A program made the position numbers and the translations under genes. Shown piece after piece: positions 22,941-32,941 of a stretch of 64,000 nt of DNA. A model generated the notes under the pieces. The model saw only the letters and a list, made by a program, of their open reading frames with translations. It did no database searches and was not told where the DNA came from. Each line of letters opens with the position of its first letter. Positions within the stretch are counted from its first letter, which is position 1. The stretch is from Escarpia spicata (lineage: Eukaryota > Annelida > Polychaeta > Sabellida > Siboglinidae), in contig OZ023214.1 of NCBI GenBank assembly GCA_963995525.1, forward strand, positions 54,192,839-54,256,838, read 5' to 3'.

Positions 22941-24110
22941 CGTTCCATCAACGCAAAAAAGTCGAACGGGAACGTCAACGTCTAGAACGAGAGGACATTA
23001 TAGAGAAGGTGGAGTGCCCTACGCCCTGGCTTAATCCGATTTTGATTGTCCCAAAACCAAAACGCCCGGGCGAAATCCACATTTGTGTGGATATGCGACT
23101 TCGAAATAAAGTAATCCAGCGAACACATCATCCCCGATGACAGATGACCTTGTCCTCGACTTAAATGGCGCCAAGGTGTTTTCCAAGATGGACCTGCGTT
23201 CTGGATATCACCAGCTTTAGCTTGGCGAAGAATCTCGTAAAATAATAATATTCACGACGTACGTCGGCATTCGACGGTACAAGCGTTTGTTTTTCTGAAT
23301 AAACTGTGCATCAGAGATCTTGCAAGACACAATTGCACAAGTGATCGATGGAATACCTGGTACTCGGAACGCCTTAAAGAAAGATCTCACAGCCAATCTG
23401 GTAAAGTGTGCTATTAACCAAAGATGCATCGAGTATTTTGGTCACGTCTTCTCGGCAGACAGTATATCTGCATTCCCAAAGAAGGTTGAAGCATTGTACA
23501 AGGCAGGACCACCCGCAGATGCAAATGAAGTACGCAGTTTGGTAGGTCTTGCAACATACACGTCTTGCTTCATACCTGACTTTGCAACTGTTATGCAACC
23601 GCTTCGTGAGCTAACTAAAACAGATGTCAGCTAGTGTTGGAAAAATGCAGAAGAGAAAGCTTTGCAAAAGCTCAAAGCACACGTAACAAGTGAAACAAAC
23701 ATGGCATATTCAACTTGAACAGGGACCCTGAAATATACACAGATGCTGGTCTAGTGGGATAGCTGCAGTCCTGTTACAACGTGACAAAGATAATCCGCAT
23801 CAGAAGTACGTAGTAGCATATGCAAGTCTCTCCCTCCAACTGAGCAGAAATACCCGCAAATCGACAGAGAGGCTCTCGCCATAGTTTGGGCAGTAGAACA
23901 TTTTCACTTGTACGTTGATGGCAATCGCGTGACAACAATAACAAACCATAAACCACTAGAAGCTAGTTGGAACTATGCTAGGTCGAAGTTGTCGGCTAGA
24001 CTACAGAAATGGTCCCTTCGTTTGCAAAACTTATGATCTGCAAATCAGGTACGAGCCGGGCAAAACCAATCCTGCTGATTGGATGAGCAGTAAATTTGAA
24101 AAATGCTATG
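22941..24110 (+). pseudogene. Decayed Ty3/Gypsy pol (RT-RNase H) lacking the catalytic loop
   Basis: In successive frames the plus strand encodes EKVECPTPWLNP and VDMRLRNK (RT fingers), SKMDLRSGYHQL (first catalytic Asp), GIPGTRN, IEYFGHVFSAD, SLVGLATYTS, then RNase H-like EQKYPQIDREALAIVWAVEHF and a TNHKPLE segment. The stretch that should carry the xxDD loop between GIPGTRN (about 23350) and IEYFGH (about 23430) is deleted, and several stops and frameshifts are present. It is a dead pol fragment without gag, protease or LTRs. It belongs to a different Gypsy lineage from the element at 60672-64000. Confidence 0.85.
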
Positions 24111-24690
24111 TTCGAAAAACGACTATGTCCAAACATTCTAAGGAAAAGCACGTGACAGACCTTCATTTCAAGAGGCAGCCATCTATTCGTGGTTCAGTTC
24201 CAGTGGTGCGGTCGTGAGACTCGTACGATTTCCGAGAAATTTCAGTATGAGGTGTCGCTTCATTTAGCATAAACCATATGTATATGAAGCGGCTATCTTT
24301 CCGGTTACACACTTCCATATTGAAACTTCCGTATTTATAAATAGTGGGAGCGGCCACATCATCCACACGGTTTAAGGAATTTCCTATGCGAGGTGTCACG
24401 TCATATAGAAGAAATCACACTATTAGGAAGCGCCCATCATTCAAACGATTTTGTTCCGGTTGCACGACTTCCGTTAGTATAAACAGTGGGCGCGGCCATG
24501 AGAGATAGGCGACTTCCGGCGACAACCAATGGACACCAGCGTAACTCCATCTGCCGTGGATGCCGGATGTCTATTTGTCGACACATTTCCGGGAATGATG
24601 GAATCATAGAGGCGGTTATGAGTCCCATTACTTCCGGTGTGACGACACTTCAAGCGTAGTGCCCCCTAGTGAATAAATGGTGGCGCCACA
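24111..24690. repeat. Non-coding stretch with diverged ~120-150-bp repeats
   Basis: Words such as GAAATTTC/GGAATTTCC followed by GAGGTGTC, and ACTTCCGTTAGTATAAACAGTGGG versus a similar block near 24325, recur two or three times. There is no supported gene. Confidence 0.4.
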
Positions 24691-24736
24691 TAACGGGTAA
24701 AACATTAACTAATTAGGGTTAGATACAAAAACAAAA

Positions 24737-24813
24737 TTGGGGTTAATCGAACGAAAATTTAAACAACCTACCTCTGCGGAGGATTGTTTAAATTTTCGCT
24801 CGATTAACTCCAA
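24737..24813. repeat. Hairpin with 30-bp arms
   Basis: 24737-24766 and the reverse complement of 24784-24813 agree at all but two positions, around a 17-bp loop. The arm includes GTTAATCGAACGAAAATTT. It could be a small foldback element or a terminus. Confidence 0.85.
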
Positions 24814-25149
24814 CTTTTTTGGGTTAATTAAACTGAAATTTCTCGGAAATTGTACGATTCTCATGATCGAACCGCTGGAACTAAACCCCGAACAGCTGGA
24901 TTTCTCTTGGAATGAAGGTCTGCCACGTTCTTTTCCTTGGGTGGTTTGGACATAGTCGTTTTCCGATCATAGCATTTTTTTTTTTCTTATCCTAGTTGAA
25001 CGCCAATGGGGAACAGTGAGTAGAGTCTTAACGACTGTGTTCATTAAAACAAACACATTCTTTCAGCCATAGTGTCAACACATTTTAATTTTTTTTGCTA
25101 ATTCATGCATTTCTGACAAACAATAGACAGAATATTCCCGACATTATGT

Positions 25150-25310
25150 CTCTTGCAAACTGTTCCTGTGACTTGCATATCGCACACGAAACTGACAAAG
25201 CACTTCTAATTATGACGCCGAATAAATTACCTAGACCGTGACCTCGTTGAACTCTTGCCCCAACAAACACGGGCAATCCGTCACCGACTTGTCTGACGTA
25301 ATAGTTTTTC
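25150..25310 (-). pseudogene. Remnant resembling a small basic Maverick/Polinton-type structural protein
   Basis: On the minus strand a frame encodes YYVRQVGDGLPVFVGA and QRGHGLGNLF. From memory, short proteins with this N-terminal signature (LPVF.G...QRG.GLG) recur in invertebrate Maverick/Polinton-like loci beside capsid genes. No long basic C-terminus is preserved. Assignment rests on recognition of a short motif and needs a profile search. No capsid, polymerase or integrase gene was found nearby. Confidence 0.45.
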
Positions 25311-25649
25311 GTAGGTGCGACTGCGACTCATGTTTCGAAAAACGATGGTTTGCGTCGTCTAAAATGTAGTGTTACCGTCGCTCTATCACGTTCAAATGGT
25401 ACGCAACGTCCCGTGTCGTCTCTTGTATCGATCGCGATAGTCGTACATTCTTTGTGCAAGACAGGAAGGAATTGCACGTTGTCGAAACTGTTTGTGTTTG
25501 CCTTCTAAGGGTACAACTCTCTACAGTGGGACGACGCTGTCTCCAACAACGCGTGGTTCCACGATGGTTGTATATATATATATATATAGAGTTAGTAAAA
25601 GCCCTGCGCCATATCTACCACACAGTCGGCTTATTTTTCTTCCGATTCC

Positions 25650-26068
25650 CAACTGTTGTAATTTTTACGGCTTAAGCCCAACAGACGCTGTAGCTTCGAC
25701 GAATACACGGTGAATGAGCTGTTGTGTATCATGTGTATAGTCACTTGTGGTGTGATTTAACTGCAGCTCAATTTTACCTTCTTTTCTTTTACCGCTGTCC
25801 GTATGCTCCTGTTGAATGCACGCATGAGCGCTTCGGGACTACAGTCGTAGCCTGTCTCGATATTCACCACATAAAGCACACCGCTAACAAAGACGACGAA
25901 ATATGTATTTTCTCCTATGACACTATACCAAGTGTGTGAGTATTGAATATCGACCAACCTGCACTCCCACTAAATTAATGCGCTGCGGCAAAGCTGTAAC
26001 ATAATGGGTCAACGTGTTGTCGGGATGTAAATCCATCGATGCGTTGTTGGGCAATGTCAGATAAAAAT
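25650..26068 (-). pseudogene. Remnant of an uncharacterised protein typical of Maverick/Polinton-like loci
   Basis: Minus-strand frames encode FYLTLPNNASMDLHPDNT near 26055-26000, then QYSHTWYSV near 25940, a GYD...EALMRAFN stretch near 25860 and VKLS followed by a stop near 25760, with similarity continuing for about 100 bp. From memory, the TLPSNAS...PDNT plus Q/EIQYPHTWYNV architecture recurs in invertebrate genomes next to Polinton-type capsid genes, with unknown function. At least one frameshift and one stop are present, so this copy is dead. Confidence 0.5.
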
Positions 26069-26074
26069 CAGACG

Positions 26075-26390
26075 ACCTGTTCACCACATTTCATCGAGGG
26101 ATTAGGTAAGGGGTAACCGAGATAACTGCTCAACAAAGCCGTCCACAGATTGGAGTTTCCGTCGACTCTAGTCAGGTTGTAAAAATACTGACCACTATAA
26201 CGGTGTATAACACGACGGTTTAACAAAAGAAGACGATTTCCGATTTCGGGCACGAATTTCCAAACAAAACCCAACGTCTGCTGGGACTTGCGATATCTTC
26301 GAGCTCTGTGTTTTCCAAGGGAACGTCTGTTGTATCTTCTTCCATGACACGAATGGTCATTCGAACTTCACGTACTAGCATTTATATGCG
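26075..26390 (-). pseudogene. Remnant of a short membrane protein from the same module
   Basis: Frames on the minus strand encode an acidic N-terminus beginning MEEDTTD near 26345, CPKSEIVFFC followed by a hydrophobic segment near 26230, and DGNSNLWTALLSSYLGY near 26155 with PNPSMK after it. The combination of one transmembrane segment and a LW.ALLSS.LGY...PNP end is what I recall for a ~100-residue protein found beside the previous family. Frameshifts separate the pieces. Gene order and strand match the neighbour. Confidence 0.45.
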
Positions 26391-26534
26391 ATGAGTAATG
26401 ACTTGCTCATGCAGCTGTTAAACGAATTGGGATATCCTATCTACTTGACCAGCATATGTGTATTCCTCCCTCGCTTGCATTGCTGCAGCACTTTCTCGAC
26501 ACGATATCGTTTATCTTTGGACACCACCACTTTA

Positions 26535-26957
26535 GTGGGGCAGATATGTGAAATAATTGTGGGTTTTGTGGAAAAAGCACCAAAATGTGTGTATATGATG
26601 TTAAGAGGGTACTAAATGATTTAAGATATAGTGCCAAGCTGAATTGTTTCCGTGACGCCCGTAACGTGGGAAAATCCAAAATGGCCGCCTCCCGAATCTA
26701 AATATCTATTAAATTGTCCTATCTTCGTGAATAGTTAAAATAAAAACATAAATAAAGTGTCTTTTTATATGTTATCAGACATGCCGAATACAATGGCGTC
26801 ACCAGTTCATTGAAAAAAATGCATATATTTTAAAATAGGGCACAGGTTAATGGTAACATTCAAGATGGCCGCAACCTGAATATCTACCAAATGTCATATC
26901 GTCCGAACCAGTTGACATAAAACCTTGGTTGAAGTGTCCTAGTATATTTTGTCAGAC
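26535..26957 (+). repeat. Left long terminal inverted repeat
   Basis: Pairs with 29336-29770. A few small indels, such as an extra ~8 bp in the right copy near AACAAGAA, show that the copies diverged after insertion. Confidence 0.85.
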
Positions 26958-27041
26958 ATGGTTTATCATCATGCAGCTGGAGCTCCTCGTCTTGGTGTAT
27001 GTGAGATCTCTACGTGATTCCAACATATCGCTCTATGTCGC

Positions 27042-29300
27042 TGTCCTGGCAGTGTTGACACATGGTTTTTCGTACTGGACCACACTCAATATTCTCGACG
27101 GGTGCCGATTCACATTCGTGACATGATGACGTTGCATGTACGACATCCTGACACAGCAAGCCAGTTCGCCCAAGGAGGCTTTGTTGTGCACAAAACAAAA
27201 CGTCCATTCTCAGCGATAGCTATTGACCTTGCACACGAAGAAAATAACAAGGTCGTGAAAGGAAATGGTGGGGCAGTCGGTTTGTTACAAAATCAAAGAG
27301 CCCTACTGCGCTGGATGGTGACAGGACCTGAATTGGCGACGGTCATTGAGGAATTTGAGATCAGTTGCATGGATCGCAGCACTGAGAACACTGATACAAG
27401 CAATTCCAAGCACCATGAGCATACTGAGTCTGTGCAAGTCACACTTGCTAAGGAGGTCAGGGCTCTTGTTCAAGTAATTGAAGACATGGGGAATCCATTC
27501 ACAGAAGATAGTGGCTACCTTCTGGTACTTGACACTAGAGACGACGCTGATCCAGCAATAGTCGAAACCGTGTGTGTGATAGACAAGACAGGTCAGGAGC
27601 AGTATGAAAAGTACATGACAGAGCGAGTCACACAACGAACAACACCTGTATCTGATCCCATCAGTACAAATCAAATGCCCTTGTTCAACCGACCACTATC
27701 AAGAGTTCCATTAATAGCAAAACAGATCGTGTCATCACTCAAGAGCGGCTGTCCATTGTTTTCACGACAGTACACTGCCTGTCAAACCCGCGAGGGCGAC
27801 TTGGACAATTTCTTCAAGCACGAGAATCATGTATACCCACCGCTGTCTCAGCTAGGAAAACTCGGGTTTGGGACGAAGTCTGATCTGGTGGAATGTCTGG
27901 AAAAGTTGTACTTCGTGTGGAGATGCCCCACCAGTCGATGTCATCATATTGGATGGTGCTGCAATCATCAACATGTTGAAGTCAATCGGTGTCAAAACAT
28001 TCCAAGAAAATGTCACACAGGTGTTTCTTCCTTACGTCAAAGCGCAGCTGAGAAACGTGTAAAAAATTGACATCATTTGATCATTTGGGATGTGTGCCTG
28101 GAAGGGAGTCTGAAGTCCACGGCACGAGAGAAGCGGGGAAAGGGTGTTCGAATGAGTGTTGCAGCATATTGAGACTGGAAGACAACAAGACTAAACTATT
28201 CAAAGGCTTGGCACACCAGGTAAGCTACCAGCATGGCATGATCGATTTTGGAAACAATATACATGCGTTTACACACTTCAAATACATCGATGATCACCGA
28301 CATAATAATAGCATTTACATTTTAATATCAATATCATTATCTGCAACATGTACAATAAAATACAATCTATTGGTTCTTTTACTTACCACCAAAGGTTGTA
28401 GAGAATCTTTCTGCGGAGAAGGAGGTGTACTCAACATGTGGCCAGAATGTACTTTGTACGAGAGTTCATCAGGACGTCTCATCCCTAGCGCCATGTACGC
28501 ATGTAGAGGCCAACACACGAATGCGCCTTCATGCAGGCGATGCAGCAAACAGGGGTATCGCGTAATCATGTTGCGTACTGTGGAAATTGACGTGCTAGTT
28601 CTGGCAGAGTCTAGTGTTGTGCTCCTTGAGAACACGGAACTATGGGTTGCATTTGGCACAGGCAAACACCCCAGGTACATTCCTGCTCATGACATCGCCA
28701 CAACACTGGGTGGTGAGAAGGCGTGTGCACTCCCCATGTTCCATGCCTTCAGAGGTTGCAAAAAGCTGTAATAATTTGCAGGCAGGGGAAAAAGACTGCA
28801 TTCGACATCTGGAAATATTTCAATGAAATCACCCCAGTATTCTCTACCTTGTCGACACATCCACCGAGCTCCAGTGAAGACGGCATGTTTGTGCTAGAGT
28901 CCTACGTTGTGCTACTGTATGACCGAACCTGCACAGAAAATAGTGTTGACTCTGCCAGAAAACATCTTCAGTACCAAAGCCAGGTCCATCGACGCCATAC
29001 CAGCTATAGGAGCAGCACTGTTGCAACACACAAAACGGGCTATATACCAAGGTGGACATGTGTGGGGACAGGCACATGTCCATACTCCAGAACTTCCTTC
29101 TCCATAGACCTGCGGATGGCGTAAGAGTGCCACACAAGGATGGGAACCACTGTGGACATTACTCCCAGAAGCAGCGGCGTCATGTTCCGAGTTGCTACGC
29201 TGTGGATGCCAGAAAGGGTGCACAGGACTATATAAGTGTGTCAGGGCAGCTCTGAAATGCACATCACTATGCCGTTACAGTGGTAACTACGACCACAATG
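27042..29300 (+). pseudogene. Broken ORF with PIN/FEN1-like spaced acidic motifs, putative transposase
   Basis: An open stretch (27042-27905, containing 27102-28070 in one frame) encodes WFFVLDHTQYSRR, RPFSAIAIDLAHEE and GNGGAVGL. A frameshift near 27905 leads to VIILDGAAIINML. An 8-bp tandem duplication (ATCATTTG, 28072-28087) then breaks a DIIWDV-type motif, which is followed by RGKGVRM. After a possible intron (GTAAGC at 28221, AAAG at 28396) come VEANTRMRLH, RTVEIDVLVLA, ELWVAFGTGKHPRYI, GRGKKTAFDIW-like sequence near 28790 and a Cys-rich tail (CGCQKGCTGLYKC). The order D...WD...E-A-D/N-T...D-x-D...GC-D/K...GxGKKTA matches FEN1/PIN nucleases. Some acidic positions are altered here (ADT to ANT, DTD to EID), as expected of decay. 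Confidence 0.6.
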
Positions 29301-29335
29301 ACTCGTTTCGATACGACATGTACAGAACAGTTTGT

Positions 29336-29770
29336 TTTGTCCGAAAAAATATACAAGGACACTTCAACCATGGTTTTATATCAACTGGTTGGGAATATAT
29401 GACATTAGGTAGATATTCTCAATTCAGGTGGCGGCCATATTTAATGTTATCATTAACCTGTGCCCTATCTTAAAATATATGCATTTTTTTTAATGAATTG
29501 ATGACGCCATTGGATTCGGCATGTCTGAAAACATATAAAACGACACTATTTGTTTTTACGTTAACTATTCACGAAGATAGGACAATATATATTTAGATTC
29601 GGGCGGCGGCCATTTTGGATTTTTCCATATTACGGGCGTCACGGAAACAATTCAGCTTGACACTATATCTTAAATCACTTCGTGCCCCCTTATCATCATA
29701 CACCCCAATTTTGGTGCTTTTACCACAAAACCCACAATTCTTCTTGTTATTTACACATATCTGCTCTACT
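29336..29770 (-). repeat. Right long terminal inverted repeat
   Basis: Reverse complement of 26535-26957; it begins inside at TATACAAGGACACTTC and ends near ATATCTGCTCTACTAC. Confidence 0.85.
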
Positions 29771-31974
29771 ACTTTTCTAGTTGCTCTTTTTACCTGTCTA
29801 TTTGACCTTTTTGGTCTTTCATCTCTATTTTACTTGTCAACAATATAACTACTGGGAGAGAGAGAGATAGAGAGAAATAGAGAGAGAAGAGCGGCATGTA
29901 CTGTCTGCGTTGATACGTCATGAAAAATTTGAAGTTACCGAGTTGACTTACTAAAAACGATAATCTTACAAGTCTACTTACAAGTTTTTGCGTCTCTACG
30001 ACCATCGTTCGTTAAAGTAAGAAAGTTATACACGTCCACCGTTTTGAAAGGATAAAATGTTAGGAAGTTACCTCGGTAATTTACTAAGTCACTAAAGCAC
30101 TACCACTCTAACGTCATGAAATATTAGAAGTTACCACGAATGTTGTAAAACAACATTTCAGAATAATTCATTGGAGTTATCATCTGTGTCATTGTCAGTG
30201 TAGAAAATCACAAGTACAAGAGGGCGGTACCTCTGTACCGTTATCAAGCTGCGCTAATTTCCATTTACGATAGGATTTTTAATAAATTGGTAATATATTA
30301 TAAAGGAATGTTGTTGTATTTATAATTGTTATTCACAATAATAGTCTATAAGAGATTATTTCATATTACGTTACAGTTATAATATATAGTCGGCTGAGAA
30401 CTGGAGGAAAGAGTCAAATTTTTTGTTAATTACTTGTTCCAGAGCGTTTGACGTCACCACAAAATGTGATTTTGATAGGTCGACTTAAAAAACCGTACGG
30501 GGATAGTTTCAAATCTGGGGATTGTGCGGTAGTGTTTCAGCCGATAAGGTCGCGTCCGAGTTAGTTAGAAAAGATGTAGTTACGAAATTAGCCGGACAGG
30601 TGGACTTAATAGCTTAGAAACGTTACAATTTATTTATATAAAGTTTCGTTACGATTGTAGAGAGAGTAGAATATATGTCCAAAACAACATTTAATTAGTT
30701 CAATTTAGTTGCAAGACAGTCGTCATGAGATCAACAAAATCATCTTGAGCCTTGAACTGATAGCAACTCACACTGACATGCATTTTTTTCAGCCCCTCGT
30801 CAACAGCACGGTTACATTGGTTTACGACACACAAATTCATCAATACAATATTAGTTATTGTATTTCCAGTCTAGAGTAGCAGAACATGAACATTTCCAAC
30901 TGTTACACATCCTAATCAACACGACGTGACATTTATTATCAGTTTTAGACACAACTAATGTACAACAATTTCAACAGTTGCAATTAATAACTAGAATATG
31001 ACAGCATAATCCAAATATATAAGCACAGTGGATGAATGGAAAATTTGTAACTGTGTATCTGGCAATGATAATCCTTTAAAAGATAAAAAAAATATCGTCA
31101 TGACAGGACTTACAAAGTACCTTTAATAATTTATTACATAATGTTATCATATATAACTGTACTAAAAATGTTTCCTACAATTTGTTACTGTTATTTACAG
31201 CATTATATATACACACATTAACAGTCAAAGAACAGCAAGGCACTTTGAATATATTTATGATAATCTTCATTGTGGTCTAATGGGGAATGCATCGTGTTCC
31301 TACTAGAAGTGTACTCATTCATTATTAATCTTTAATGTGCATTGACCTAGGTATCAGTAAACCCCAAATACCTTGCTGATGGTAAATGAATGAACATATG
31401 AATAACACAAATACATTATTACTAGCCGAATGACAATCATGATAACTGAACTTGACTGTATGATAGTTTGAATGACTGAATGCCTTGACAAATACTTTAT
31501 ATATATATATAGTCCACAGCATGCCATTGGAAAAAGTGCTCTATAGTGAGCAGATTATGAAATCATTGACTGAGCAACTGATGTTTGTGACGTGCAATGC
31601 CCATCTCCTGTGAGGCGTGCGTTATGTATGGGACAGTGGATTTCCACCATTTGTTAGTCATTCCTTATAAGAAAAACTGCATTAGATTACAATAATGTTG
31701 GGACTTGTGTGCCATTGCTATGCCGTGGTGCAACAAAAAAGCATGATTACATTTTGCTAGGAAGTTTTAGTCACATTAATTAAGATAGTGTTACGTATGA
31801 GAATTTTTTTTCATAAAACAGAGCACCACCTGCTGCATTATGTAATGGGACTTAGTGGTTATAATAACCATGTACTACTGTATTTATTAAATATATTAAT
31901 AAAATGTTTGTATAGTTTTCATTGTTTCTCCAAATAAAACAAAACGTTAATATAAAGCCAACATGTCTGAAATT
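29771..31974. other. AT-rich intergenic DNA
   Basis: No supported gene. Contains GA-rich simple sequence near 29850-29890 and one diverged unit fragment at 30055-30135. The region lies downstream of the Rab gene (minus strand) and could hold part of its 3' flank. Confidence 0.5.
30055..30135 (+). repeat. Diverged fragment of the ~2-kb unit's left end
   Basis: AAAATGTTAGGAAGTTACC and CACTACCACTCTAACG match the reverse complement of the segment near 18300-18370. The copy is ~10 kb from its nearest relatives and clearly older. Confidence 0.65.
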
Positions 31975-32115
31975 AATTCAAATGCATTTGGAAATGTGTA
32001 ACCAAAACATTTGCATTTGAATGCCACCCCAAAACATTTGCATTTGAATGTGTTCCTGGAAAATGGCATTTGCATTTAAATCAAGCGAAACATTTGCATT
32101 TCCATTCAAATGTGT
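31975..32115. repeat. Cluster of ATTTGCAT octamers
   Basis: ACATTTGCATTTGAATG-type words recur irregularly; the exact octamer ATTTGCAT occurs four times in ~130 bp, with further near matches. ATTTGCAT is the reverse of the POU/Oct octamer. It may equally be a degenerate short tandem repeat. Confidence 0.5.
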
Positions 32116-32165
32116 TGAAATGCATTTGTTAACAAGCCTGATATACATATATATACATATAATAT

Positions 32166-32224
32166 AGGAAAATCAATATATATATATATGTATATATTAT
32201 ATACATATATATATTGATTTTCCT
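32166..32224. repeat. 59-bp near-perfect palindrome
   Basis: AGGAAAATCAATATAT and its inverse ATATATTGATTTTCCT flank an alternating TA core. It can form a cruciform or hairpin; it is possibly a tiny foldback element or a TA-slippage product. Confidence 0.85.
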
Positions 32225-32744
32225 TAAGATATTAACTGCAAATATCTTTTGTACACCGACTCGACCCTCATTGTATTTGGTAACAACACCCAACACATCC
32301 AAGACTCTTCCAAGAAAATGGATTGGATGGGTCTAAATGTTAACTCCACACATGTAATTCCATTCAGATGCAATGTGCTGGCAACATAGCAAGATATCAA
32401 ACACATGTTAAATACTCAGGTGTATAGTTCGATCAATCATGAACAGTATTATAGATGCAGTGGCTGATAAGATAATAGTAAATCAAATGCTGGCAAACTC
32501 AAACGATCAACCTGAAAATGACACAACTTGTGACCTTTGCCTTAATGTAATGATTAAATGGAATTTGTAAAATATTTAAAAATAACCATGAAGTTCTAAA
32601 TCGACCATCCTTCACGTAAGATGACAAACCTTCTGAGAAATTGTACTGTGTCATGCATTCAGGTTGATAGGTCTTGCTGCGAGTGACATCAATAACCATG
32701 CAACATGACCATTCACTGCTAATTCAAGTAGAACATTGTGTGCC

Positions 32745-32750
32745 TTTATT
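32745..32750 (-). terminator. Candidate polyadenylation signal of the Rab gene
   Basis: AATAAA on the minus strand lies 85 bp beyond the stop codon. Other AATAAA words occur further on in this AT-rich DNA, so its use is uncertain. Confidence 0.35.
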
Positions 32751-32834
32751 ATGATATATATCAAAGTATCAACAAACAAATATGTTTGTCTAAATCATTT
32801 TTATGTGTTCAAAGAGATCAAATATTGTTATGAT

Positions 32835-32941
32835 TTAGCAGCACTTCTTTTGACTTTCTTCAGGGTCTACTTGTTGTTGCAGCTGTATTGCCATCAGACT
32901 TGGGTTGGATGCAACATCTTCCACTGATGACAACTTCCTGC
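32835..32941 (-). CDS. Rab22-like exon 7 (C-terminal tail)
   Basis: Hypervariable tail beginning RKLSSVEDV, with a Gln-rich stretch and ending SQKKCC-stop. The acceptor is TTCTTGCAG. Double Cys at the end is the usual Rab geranylgeranylation site. Confidence 0.93.

Larger units (their letters stand above)
26535..29770 (+). mobile_element. DNA transposon with ~420-bp inverted repeats and a broken nuclease-like ORF
   Basis: 26535-26957 and the reverse complement of about 29336-29770 align over their whole length with indels, sharing GCAGATATGTG, GATTTAAGATATAGTG, TTCCGTGACGCCCGTAA, GACATGCCGAAT and GGTTGAAGTGTCC. Between them the plus strand encodes one protein family in several frames from about 26950 to 29300. 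The element is ~3.2 kb, so the N-terminal part of the protein is likely missing. No target-site duplication was fixed. The superfamily is unknown to me. Confidence 0.8.

Noticed and set aside
28315..28680. 121-codon minus-strand ORF
   Set aside because: Shadow of the plus-strand nuclease-like coding region, which has the recognisable motifs.
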